Source: Epiperipatus broadwayi (lineage: Eukaryota > Onychophora > Udeonychophora > Euonychophora > Peripatidae). Taken from it: a stretch of 64,000 nt of DNA. The notes beneath the pieces were generated by a model. It saw only the letters and a list, made by a program, of their open reading frames with translations, ran no database searches and had not been told where the DNA came from. Both the position numbers and the translations under genes were made by a program. How positions within the stretch are numbered: position 1 is the stretch's first letter; every line of letters begins with the position of its first letter. Positions 26,421 to 36,386 of the stretch are shown here, one piece after another. The stretch covers positions 7,462,682 to 7,526,681 of the forward strand of contig JAQFVV010012398.1 in NCBI GenBank assembly GCA_028023455.1. The letters are read 5' to 3'.

Positions 26421-26543
26421 TTATAAAATGCTATACAATCTAATTTGTGACACACACACCTGCTAAAATTCATGTATTGAACTATAAAATGTTATACATT
26501 TAATTTATATCACACACACACTTGTTGGATTTTATGTATTTGA
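26421..26543. repeat. 62-bp tandem duplication
   Basis: The unit TATAAAATGCTATACA...CACACACAC...TGTATTGA at 26421-26482 is repeated at 26483-26543 with about a fifth of positions changed. Confidence 0.75.
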
Positions 26544-26963
26544 TGAATAATTCATTACTTTAATTTTATCGTTATATGAACTTGCATGTGAAGTTCATAA
26601 GTTATATTTTATTAAGTTTAAATGAATAGGGGTTGAATAAAATATTTATTCAAGAGAATAGCGCTTGCGAAAAGCTTGAAAAGTACTAAATGAATTTATG
26701 AGATGTATCAATTCTTCATGAGGTGTTTTGTGAGTCTTTCCAGATTTATATTCCTATACCAATATTACTTATATCGTATTACACACGTTTTATTTTAAGC
26801 AAGATAAGTTAGTACATTAGTTGTCCTGATTAGTGCAACATTTTATTATGCAAGAACCCACATTTGCTAAAGTGTTAGTGTTTTCTGAATGATCAGAATA
26901 ACTGAGGGGGATGATTTTGCACTTTAATGTGAAGTAAATAGCATGTTGTTTTTAATGTTGAAA

Positions 26964-27156
26964 GGCAATAATCTGTGCCGGTGGTTAATCCGCAGATTAT
27001 TTAATTGCCATTTTTTGTATTTTACACTAATTCCAGCACTGGTGGTTAATCCGCGGAATTGTGTAATTATACGTATTACTTTATGGTGGTGTATAAATCC
27101 ACAAAGCGTTTAATATTATTTAATTCCTATGTGTAGATGAACGCATCCACAGGAAT
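26964..27156 (+). other. Group of four hairpins, two sharing a loop sequence
   Basis: Stems: TAATCTG/CAGATTA (26969-26975 with 26993-26999, extended by GGCAA/TTGCC); ACAC-AATTCC/GGAATT-GTGT (27024-27034 with 27055-27064); CTTT..GTGG/CCAC.AAAG (27080-27106); ATTCCT/AGGAAT with inner GATG/CATC (27123-27156). Hairpins 1 and 2 share the loop block GGTGGTTAATCCGC, and 3 and 4 keep a shorter version ending AATCCAC or CATCCAC. Whether this acts as RNA is unknown. Confidence 0.6.
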
Positions 27157-28534
27157 ATGTTTTACTTCATAGATAAGTTGGGCAAAGTATTTTAGTTAAT
27201 CTGCTAAATCATCTTCTTCCATTTTTAAGTATAGTTAATAAGTTAGATCATCAAATTGTAGCAGGACATTCTATTCAAGTTACTTCATAATAATTAACTG
27301 TCGGTTGATTATTATTTACCGGAGTGTAAGTTTAAATTTTCACTTTATTTAAGATTGCATTATAGCTAAATCCTACAGATATAATATTATCTATTATATT
27401 ATTATAAGTTTACGGTAGGAATTTATTGAATCTGGAAATGACGTTAAATACTTCATGAGTTGATGTTGAATTTAGTATAATTTGCTCAAGATTCATTACA
27501 TCAAATTGAAATAAGGCATGATTAGGTTTTTAAAACCGTACCTATGATATGTCATTGAAGGAAGTCGATGGAATTATAATTTATTTATTTTATTTGTTTA
27601 TTTATGTCTTTAATTATAACATTGGAATTAATTACTTATTATTCATAAATTTGTAAATAAACGTTGATTTATAATTAAACTTACTGTGCCGTTGCTATGT
27701 GTCATTCTTAAAATCAGAAATCATAAACCTTGGATAGAGCATACATTGAAGTACATACTGTCGTCAACATGATATAAGAGTTTAGTAATATTTTAGAAAA
27801 CATTTGGATGCTTTTAGTCTTTGGTAGTTTATGATGTGGGGGGTACAATAAAATCCCATTTACCTTTTCCATCATTTTGGCTTTGCGTAGTTGATCTAGT
27901 ATACAATACAAATTGATTGGTAAACCTGTAAACAGATTTACTAAATAATGATATGATTGAATATATTTACTTAACATTTTAAATTGTCATTTGTCAGTAT
28001 AAAAAGAGTCTCAGTGATATAGTAAACTATAAAAGAACCCAAGTATTTATGTTTATTTATTGCAAAGCTTTACCTGGACTAGCATTTGTATTAAAAATCA
28101 TATAGATGGTTTAAAATTTCATAATCTTATGTAGTTCCACAAATTATGCCATCTTGTACATGGCCGGCCATCGGGTCTCATACAATAAAAATCGCAAATT
28201 AAGGTTTGTAACATAATAACATTGCACTTATAATTTGTTTACTGTATTTTATCATACTACTATGATAGGTCTTCGCGGTATACCCTGGCTGCGATCAAAT
28301 TAAATCATAAAAAGTTTATGTTAGATCATTAGTTTGGTCTATGGTAAGTTGTTCTAAATGTTGGTTGTGGTCTTTGGTGCATAAAATAGATAGCATAATA
28401 TGCTTTTGGATACAGCTCTTAATAGCTGACAATGTGTAGTGGGAATTGATCAGTGATCGAGGTTATGATTCTCAGTGCACTGATGTTTTGGTGATATTAT
28501 GCAGTTGACTACACTTTAGAGGGTTACAAATTTT

Positions 28535-28556
28535 TGGCACCACAACGTGTTTGGCC
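28535..28556 (+). other. Primer-binding site, tRNA-Lys-like
   Basis: TGGCACCACAACGTG follows GGTTACA after six bases. It resembles the tRNA-Lys1,2-type PBS, with one inserted base and a CG lost. It supports an LTR element transcribed rightwards with its gag at 29117. Confidence 0.55.
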
Positions 28557-29116
28557 CGATATGTTGAGGTTATACAGTCATTGTGAGTGTGCGATTACAG
28601 TTTTTAGCACTTTATAAACATGCGACTTGATTAATTGATTGTTGCATAGTACAATATGGTAATGTGTGAACTAAATTAATTAATGATTGTTGATTACAAT
28701 TTTAATTTCCCATATTACAAGAATATTATCATGTGACAAATGCTCTATCATGGTGATAAAATATTGTATGTTTTATTGCTATATATTTCTCCAAATTAAT
28801 TATATAAGATTTCTGATGACAATAGCAATCGTATTCCAAGATATACCAATATTTATGATTGAATTGGGAGAAGTTGAAATTATCAAGGGTTTATAAAGTA
28901 GTTGTTATAATACTGCAAATATTTAAAGTGGGGGTTCAGATTATTTTGGTGTGAATGTGATATATACCATCTGGGATAGATTATTGGTGGTGAGGATTTA
29001 GTGGTTGGTCGACTTGAACAAGATTTTAATTGATCATTGTTATTAAAACACATATTTTAGGAAAGTAAAAATTTGGTTTCACAAAATATTGAAATAGTTG
29101 TTATAAAGTACTCAAA

Positions 29117-31076
29117 ATGAGTGATTCTGAAGAAATTAGATATCCTGAAAGAACCCAAGAAGTTCCTGATCTTGATTTCCAACAACGATTTATGTTGATG
29201 CTTCAACGCATAGAGATTGGAATGAATGAACAATCTCTAAAATTGAATGAACAATCTCTTTCCCAAAAAGAGATGACTGAAAAATTAAATGAACAGTCTC
29301 TAAAATTGAATGAACAGTCTCTAAAAATGAATGAACAGTCTGAAAAATTAAATGAACAGTCTCTTTCTCAAAAAGAGATGACTGAAAAATTAAATGTCTA
29401 TTTCTCAAAAAGAGATGACTAAAAAATTAAATGAACAGACTGAAAAATTAGATAGTTTTGAGAATAAAATGGCTGAAGTTCAGGAATTTGTGAAAGAAAA
29501 AATAGAAGATGCTAGGGTAAAAACAATGGAGGAATTTAATCAAAAATTTCAATCCCTAGAAAATAGTTGTAAGGCAGCTAAAGGGGAGTCCGATATTAAA
29601 TTAGAAGAAATTAAAGCTAATTTCTTCGATTATAAAAAGCACTTGGAAGTTCAGTTAGAAGAAATTGGAAATAAGTTTATAACCCACAAGGAGAATGTGG
29701 ACACTAAACTCAAGGTGTTTGATGTGGCAATGGGTGACTCAAGGAGTCAGTTGGCACAAATAGTTAGTGAAATGAACTATAAAGTTCAAGAAGTAGAGTC
29801 TCAATCTGCTAAATCTATCGATAAAATTAAATCCATGAGTGAATCTGTAACAGAGAGCAGAGCAGAATTGGGTAGCATTAAAAAGATTTTGGAGGAAACT
29901 ATCAATAGGTCTAAAGTAGAAAATAAAGAATTAAAAAAGACTAATGCTAAATTTAGTGGAGATTTAGAAATAATGCAGAAAAAGTGGAAGGAAATGAGGG
30001 ATACATGTCAAGAGTGGCCAAATGAATCAAATGAGTTTAAAGAAGGACAGAAACTAGAGGCAAAGATTGAAAATCTTCAGCTAAAAATGTTAGAAATTCA
30101 AAGGGCTCAAGAGAAAAATGATAATTTCATTGGTCAAAACACCAAGTATTATGTAGATGGGACAGAAACCTCTGTTAAAGAAGTAGTTGTATCGGATGGT
30201 AATTTTACTGGTATCCGCACAACTCCCATTTTCCAAAAACCATTAGAAATTGAATGTGTGGCCAATGATGCCAAGAACACAGATATGTCTATGGGTGGAT
30301 CTACAGCTCTTAAATTTCTAAAGATTAAGCCATTTAAAGGGGAGTATTTGGAAAACCCTCTAGAATTTCTTCAAAATCTGGAGGAATTGTTTACTTTATG
30401 TGCATTTTCAGAAAGAGAAAAACTGGCTATCTCCAGCAACCATCTTTATGCTGCTGCAAAAGATTGGTGGCAGTCTTTGTTTGATTGTCCTCAAACATAT
30501 GGAGATTTTAAACATTTAATAATGTCAAGTTTCTGGGGTGAAGATCGTCAGGATAACATGCGTTATCAAATCACTCGAGAAAAGTACAATGCTAATAAAG
30601 GTAGCTATACTCAATTTTTTTGTGGACAGGCGGTCAAACTTAAAACTTTAACTGCTTTTCCATTATCTGAGCATCATATAGTCAGGATCTTAAGACATAA
30701 CTTACCTCGACAGATTGAACAAGTTTTGATTGCTGCGGATAAGTATACAATTGATGAGGTGTCAGAGATCTTAGATGCACTAGAGACAAGTGAATGTGAC
30801 CTGGAAAACAGATATAGAGGTGGAAAGGATGCTAGAGCTTCTCATAACTGTTCCATTGCTAATGTTAATGTTGCTCCCATAAGAAGTCCTTATCGTGATA
30901 AAAGATACGAGAGTAGGAGTCGTAGTTATAAACGACCAAAATTTTATCCTAGAGTTAACGGTCAACCTAGTCTAATTAATAAGACCCAAGATAGAGATCA
31001 ACCTTCTGTTAGTGGAATTAAACCATTTCACACAAAGGATATTAAGACAAATGTTAAAAGTAGTGCATTAAACTAG
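29117..31076 (+). CDS. Retrotransposon Gag, nearly intact, one frameshift
   Basis: ATG at 29117 (MSDSEEIRYPE) opens a frame that enters a repeat of NEQSLKL and SQKEMTEKL units and shifts near 29395, where about five bases are missing from one repeat unit. From the ATG created there (29394) a 560-codon frame runs unbroken to TAG at 31074. Residues 1-240 of this frame are charged and coiled-coil-like; residues 306-460 (FLKIKPFKGEYLENPLEFLQ, then AKDWWQSL and RQDNMRYQITREKYN) resemble the Ty3/gypsy capsid domain, which forms the particle shell; the end is basic (YRDKRYESRSRSYKR), which could bind RNA. There is no CCHC zinc knuckle. It sits after a PBS and before an integrase remnant in the same frame. 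An open frame this long among otherwise decayed elements suggests recent activity or retention. A host role is possible but unproven. Confidence 0.8.
29223..29440 (+). repeat. Coding minirepeat, NEQS/SQKEMTEKL units
   Basis: Short in-frame units with the core AATGAACARTCTCTAAAA alternate with TCTCAAAAAGAGATGACTGA at least three times. Slippage in this array explains the frameshift near 29395. Confidence 0.85.
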
Positions 31077-31270
31077 AAGGGGCCTCATGGAAAAGTTCCT
31101 CATGTTAGCAACTTAAAGAAAAACGAATTTAGAAAATGTTTAAGCTTATATAATGGACCTTTCATGATTGAAAGCCAGGTGGGAGAGAACGCATTTATGC
31201 TCTCAACCCCTGAAGGAATCCGAGGCACCTACAATGCACATAGTTTAAAACCTGTACCTTCAATAAATTA
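31077..31270 (+). pseudogene. Integrase C-terminal tail fused behind Gag
   Basis: Directly after the Gag stop and in the same frame lie 64 codons that include LYNGPFMIESQVGENAFML and GTYNAHSLKP. This resembles the C-terminal end of Ty3/gypsy integrases (G-P-F ... G ... Y-N ... L-K-P). Protease, RT, RNase H and the integrase core are all absent between the two, so an internal deletion has joined Gag to the last part of Pol. A purine run AGGGGGATTT follows at 31271 and could be the polypurine tract, but no 3' LTR follows it. Confidence 0.65.
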
Positions 31271-31472
31271 GGGGGATTTATTTTGTGTAAATGTTATACC
31301 AGATTCAGATTGATGATAAATTATAGATAGGATAATAAAAAAAATAGTGACTTATGATGTACCTTAGTAGAGTTTGATGAAATGGAATTCTGAAGAAAGA
31401 TAAATTTTTTCCATAATATATATATATATATATATATATGAGATAAAATCTTAATTTATATTTATTAATTTT

Positions 31473-32122
31473 TCACACGACCCTCAACTCTCCATGCCAT
31501 CTCATATTGTTGACCCACCTGATCATACACATGTTGAAAAAATAAATAATCACCAATAAATGTATTTCATGCTAAAACAGCAATCATCAGTTCGTTCAGA
31601 TTACCATCTCCACACCTATAAAGAATCAGTGCTCAGCTTTATATTAAGATAGCTAATCTTCATACTTTAATGGACAAGCTTCAAACTACTCCAACCCACA
31701 ACTCTTCAGCCATCCATTTCATTGAAAAACTGATGATGGAATGTTCAAAGCCCTCATAAGTGCCAAGGTTGTCATCCTACCCATGTTGACCATTGAGTCA
31801 TTCTGATTCCTCATGTACTGGAGAATAATCCATTTACATACATATGCGAGGGATGGGCAGACCTTTAACATACTATGGATAGCTAAAGAGTTGTGGGTTG
31901 GAGTAGTTTGAAGCCTGTCCATTAAAGTATGAAGATTGGCTATCTTAATATAAAGCTGACACTGATTGTATATATGTGTGGAGATAGTCATCTGGACCAA
32001 TTGATGATTGCTGGTTTAGTATGAAATACGTATGTTGGTGATTATTTATCTTTTCAACATGTGTATGATCAAGTGGGTCAGCAATATGAGATGGCATGGA
32101 GAGTTGAGGGTCGTATGAAAGT
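31473..32122. mobile_element. Foldback element, ~240-bp inverted arms
   Basis: The left arm (about 31475-31715, from ACGACCCTCAACTCTCCATG) is matched in reverse by the right arm (about 31878-32120, ending CATGGAGAGTTGAGGGTCGT). The spacer is about 160 bp. (TA)-rich runs flank both sides (31418-31439, 32139-32158). No transposase is encoded; the 31719-32000 minus frame is a by-product of the palindrome. The class is unknown: it could be a MITE-like DNA element or a PLE-end palindrome without a recognisable ribozyme core. Confidence 0.8.
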
Positions 32123-34129
32123 CTGACTTCGAATCCCTTATATATTACATTATATATGTGCAGGTGTGTGTAAGCCTGTACAGTGTATTAATTTAATTAT
32201 TAATTTAAAAACAAAATCTTCATACAGATATTTATGCAATATGTTAAAAATAATTGGTAATAATATTTTTCATGCTTAATGTAGAGACAAAATGTTACTA
32301 TTAATTTTAAACTGACATAATATTATCGTTTGATTTTATCACTTTATTATTCTATTAAAATTTGTAACGCTAGTATGCATTGGAAAGCAAGTATTTCATG
32401 AGAGTTTTAAATATATTTTCAGCCATTGAACTAAATAAATTGATGACGATGATAATAATAATAATAATGATAATGAAATTAAGTTAATTAAATTGACTTT
32501 ACAAAAATATATTCTGATTAATAAGGTAAGCATCAAATTATTTTTTATAACTAATTGGGAGTAATTTACATTTCTATTTTTAATGTTGCAATATAGTTGA
32601 CTGCTTAAAAGAAGATCTGTATACATAGTTGCATCTTCTATATATATGAAAATAAATATTTTTGGGGGTTTATACACTGTGTTTTGTGCGTAGAGAAAAT
32701 TATTCCGTCCAGCAGTCAAAGATTCTTGTTTAAAGTTTGTAAATTCTTCATTAAGATTTAAATACAAAACTAACACACGTTATGCCCAAATTAATTTTCA
32801 TCTTATAATTATGATAATCTTTGTTATAATATGTAGAGATACAAACTTATTCATGGAATAAACGAGTCTGGAAACATTGCTATATATATAATAAGCACAT
32901 TTTCCCAGGCTCTTTAGATATAAATAATGAAATTAAATTATAATTGAAATTTTCATATATTTACCTTAATTATTTTAAGAGCGTAAATATTTAAAAAAAA
33001 ATGCACAGAAATTCTTATTATAATTCCAATATTTTAACATATAAATGTGTGTGTGCACGGGCGCGCTCAGACGAGTTATACTTAGAATAGTCTCTAGCTC
33101 TTTTTTATTAAAAATCGAAGAGCCTCTTGTCAACGACAACATATCCATCTTCAATGCCACGATTTGGAATTCAAACTTAAATGATTTATAACAGCTCACT
33201 TGACTAATTCAGTATTGACAATTAAATAGATTGTTAGGTAAGGTTTGATTAATAAAGCCATTTTTTTAATTGCTTTTCTAAGCTGACTGTTGGAAAGAAG
33301 TTTTGATTTGTAATAGGCTATTTATAAACGGTTTGACCTATATATACATATATACAAAGAAAAGAGGTGGAGGAAGATATCACATTAATTGAATAAATTT
33401 CTAGAGGGATTTTTTTTATTTATGTCAACAAAAATATTTAATAATTAAGGGCAACTATAATGAGCTAAAACTAATCACTGCATGCTTATTAAACTAATTA
33501 ATTCCTATATATGTAAAAGCAATTTTGAAAATACTTTTCTGTTTTTTTTCCCTATAATTATACAATAAAGTGTTAATTATAATGTTTAAACGGACATGCA
33601 TAAATAAATCCTATTGATTATTATAATAAAATGTTGTTTCTTATCTAAAGAAAAAAGTATTATAATAAAATACTGGCTTAATTAAATCGAAGAGCAGGGT
33701 ATGTTTGTATTGTATATGTACGCATATTAATAACATTTATGTGTGCGGGTTAAATTATAGTGGCAGCAGTTATGTGGTTATTATATATGAATTACATTAA
33801 CACAAATCTCACATTTTAACAAAGCTATATAATATTAGCAAACTGTTGTCAAGATAATACTTAATTAGTCATATATATATATATGAATTCATAGTATCAT
33901 TTGAGAAAGAAGAAGCTCTGAGGAAAGTATTTGTTATTTTATTGAAATGTTAAGATTTGAGAAAGCAGCTCTAAGAAAAATATTTGTTATTGTACTGAAA
34001 TCGTAACTAGTTATTATATTTTTACTACAGGGAAGCTCTCTGAAATAATACTAGGAATTTATCATTTATCCACGAGAATATATATATATTATATTTAATG
34101 TTTTCACGGTTATATGATGTAGATAAAAT
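32123..34129. other. Anonymous AT-rich DNA
   Basis: No supported gene. Open frames at 32396-32776 and 32975-33199 (minus) are AT-rich and without motifs. (TA)n runs occur near 33870. Confidence 0.5.
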
Positions 34130-34259
34130 AATATTTTTGGGTACGAACTGTGCATTATTTTGCATTACAATCCGATATTTCGACGGACTAGCAGCCGCCA
34201 TTATCAAGGTTAATTTTTGAAAGAACAATCATTAGATCTCAAAGAATATAATGTGACTC

Positions 34260-35044
34260 AGTGCGAGATGAGAAGTGAGATTCAACTTGAAGAAGTTCAG
34301 CATTCACAATATGAGGCTTATCAAAATGTTTATTTCCCTCAGTTTTTTCACCTATTAATTTCAAGTTAATATTAGATCAAATGAGAGGTTTCCACATAGC
34401 TGGAATATGTTGTGCTTCATCAGCCCTATTTAAACCAGTAGGTCTCTTTAATATTTCAATTGACTCTCTCATGGTTCTTAAATCATATCTTTCCAAATTA
34501 GCAAGTATTTTTGTATTGTCAAAATCAGGTTTGTGACCAATTTCTAAAAAATGGGAAGTAAAAACTGATGTGCTAATTTTTTGATTAAAAGCATTTCTAT
34601 GTTCCTTAATTCTGACATTTATTCATCTATTAGAATGACCCACATAGCTTCTTGAGCACTGCAAACATGGAATTTCATAAACTCCTTGGTGTTCCAAAAA
34701 TATTCTGTCTTTAGGTTTATATAAAAAAATCACCAATTTTTTTGCCAGTAGAAAAAGTAGTCTTTATATTAAAACAAGATAGTCTTCTACTGATTTTATC
34801 AGTAACCCCTTTAATGTAAGGTAAAATTACTCTATTAAAAGTCAAATTGTCAATTCTATCCTCTTTTTTTTTTTTTAGTATTAATGTTATGTAAAGCCTT
34901 ACATATGATGTTTTTATTATAATTACTAGAAAGTAGAATATTTTTTGTAAGTTCTATTTCTTGAGTAAGATGTTCTTTATCAGATAAATTATAAGCTCTA
35001 CCCAAAAGATTTTTTGCTACAGAAAAAAATTGTGCACAATACAA
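34260..35044 (-). pseudogene. PLE 1 left arm, degenerate RT C-terminus and GIY-YIG
   Basis: Read on the minus strand this matches the C-terminal two thirds of the plus-strand ORF: it starts in AQFFSVAKNLLGRAYN and passes through IDNLTF and KGVTDKISRRLSC before reaching the GIY-YIG region. A change of length in a long poly(A) tract near 34862, several stops near 34690-34730 and a small deletion break it. It is more decayed than the right arm. Confidence 0.85.
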
Positions 35045-35051
35045 TGATTTA

Positions 35052-36308
35052 CCTGATTTTATTATTCCATTAGCAAAGCATTGCCTTAAAAATACATTTT
35101 TTGTTTATAATTCTCAAAAGTTTAAACAAATTAAAGGACTTTCTATGGGATTTCGACTGTCACCTGTAATTGCTGATCTTTTCATAGATAATTTTGAAAG
35201 TCAAGTATTATGTGCAGCTACTAAAAAACCTTCTATCTGGCTCAGATATGTGGATGATACATTTGTCATATGGCCTCATGGCATTGATGCCTTAAATTAT
35301 TTTCTTGTTTTTATAAATAATTGGCATCCAAATATTAAATTTACTATGGAAGTGGAAAATAACAGATCACTTTCTTTTCTAGATGTTTTAATTGCAAGAA
35401 AATGTGATGAAACATTATCAATATCAGTTTACAGAAAATCCACCCATACAAACAGATATCTTGATTTTAATTCTCATCATCATCCTGCACAATTTTTTTC
35501 TGTAGCAAAAAATCTTTTGACTAGAGCTTATAATTTATCTGATAAAGAACATCTTACTCAAGAAATAGAACTTACAAAAAATATTCTACTTTCTAATAAT
35601 TATAATAAAAACATCATATGTAAGGCTTTACATAACATTAATACTAAAAAGAAAAAAGAGGATAGAATTGACAATTTCTCTTTTAAAAGAGTAATTTTAC
35701 CTTATATTAAAGGGGTTACTGATAAAATCAGTAGAAGACTATCTTGTTTTAATATAAAGACTACTTTTTCTACTGGCAAAAAAATTGGTGATTTTTTATA
35801 TAAACCTAAAGACAGAATATTTTTGGAACACCAAGGAGTTTATGAAATTCCATATTTCCAGTGCTCAAGAAGCTACGTGGGTTATTCTAATAGACAAATA
35901 AATGACAGAATTAAGGAACATAGAATTGCTTTTAATCAAAAAAATAGCACATCAGTTTTTACTTCCCATTTTTTAGAAATTGGTCACAAACCTGATTTTG
36001 ACAATACAAAAATACTTGCTAATTTGGAAAGATATGATTTAAGAACCATGAGAGAGTCAATTGAAATATTAAAGAGACCTACTGGTTTAAATAGGTCTGA
36101 CAAAGCACAACGTATTCCAGCTATGTGGAAACCTCTCATTTTATCTAATATTAACTTGAAATTAATAGGTGAAAAAACTGAGAAAAATAAACAATTTGAT
36201 AAGCCTCATATTGTGAATGCTGAACTACTTCAAGTTGAATCTCACTTCTCATCTCACACTGAGTCACATTATTCTTTGAGATCTAATGATTGTTCTTTCA
36301 AAAGTTAA
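35052..36308 (+). pseudogene. PLE 1 right arm, 5'-truncated RT plus GIY-YIG endonuclease
   Basis: A long uninterrupted frame from about 35052 (first ATG 35145, 387 codons). It begins just before RT motif B (MGFRLSPVIADLFIDNFE) and has motif C YVDD at residues 35-38, a thumb-like region to about 210, and a GIY-YIG domain at 231-260 (GVYEIPYFQC, then YVGYSNR, then RIKEH). RT with a C-terminal GIY-YIG nuclease is the defining combination of Penelope-like elements; the nuclease nicks target DNA and the RT copies the RNA from the nick. RT motif A and everything upstream are missing, so the protein cannot be active although the remaining frame is open. The last 60 residues are unrecognised and end at TAA 36306. 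Confidence 0.92.
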
Positions 36309-36350
36309 CTTTGATAATGGCGGTCGCTAGTCCGTCGAAATATCAGATTG
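36309..36350 (+). ncRNA. Hammerhead-like core at the PLE 1 end (relic)
   Basis: TTTGATAATGGCGG, loop, TCCGTCGAAATATC. Five pairs (GGCGG with CCGTC, one G-T) form stem II directly before GAAA. The first core box reads TTGATAAT instead of CTGANGA, so catalysis is doubtful. The left arm has the mirror copy at about 34158-34196. Confidence 0.4.
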
Positions 36351-36386
36351 TAATGCAAAATAATACACGGTTTGTACTCAAATATA

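Larger units (their letters stand above)
25100..28528 (+). repeat. Possible very long 5' LTR (3.4 kb) of the gag element
   Basis: The right end is defined by GGTTACA directly before a PBS. The nearest upstream sequence that would give matching inverted ends is TGTAACC at 25100, preceded by an AT-rich run like those flanking other LTRs here. This would make an LTR of 3,429 bp, long but not impossible. No matching 3' LTR is visible after 31270, so the left boundary is inference only; it could equally lie anywhere inside. The interval contains a 62-bp tandem duplication and a hairpin group, listed separately, and no coding region I can support (the 26261-26443 and 27714-27977 open frames have no motif). 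Confidence 0.35.
34130..36386. mobile_element. Penelope-like element 1, head-to-head palindrome
   Basis: Two 5'-truncated copies of one PLE diverge from a common centre: a minus copy (35037 down to about 34130) and a plus copy (35040-36386). The plus copy reaches about 450 bp further upstream in the coding region, so the perfectly inverted arms are 34130-35037 and 35487-36386. Both outer ends contain CCGTCGAAATATC followed by ATTGTAATGCAAAATAAT, then a (TA)n run. Inverted, 5'-truncated partner copies are a known habit of PLEs. Confidence 0.88.

Noticed and set aside
29190-30965. Minus-strand frames at 29190-29408 and 30780-30965
   Set aside because: Antisense of the Gag frame; the first simply mirrors its repeat units.
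31719-32000. 93-codon minus frame in the foldback element
   Set aside because: Also a product of the inverted arms; no transposase features.
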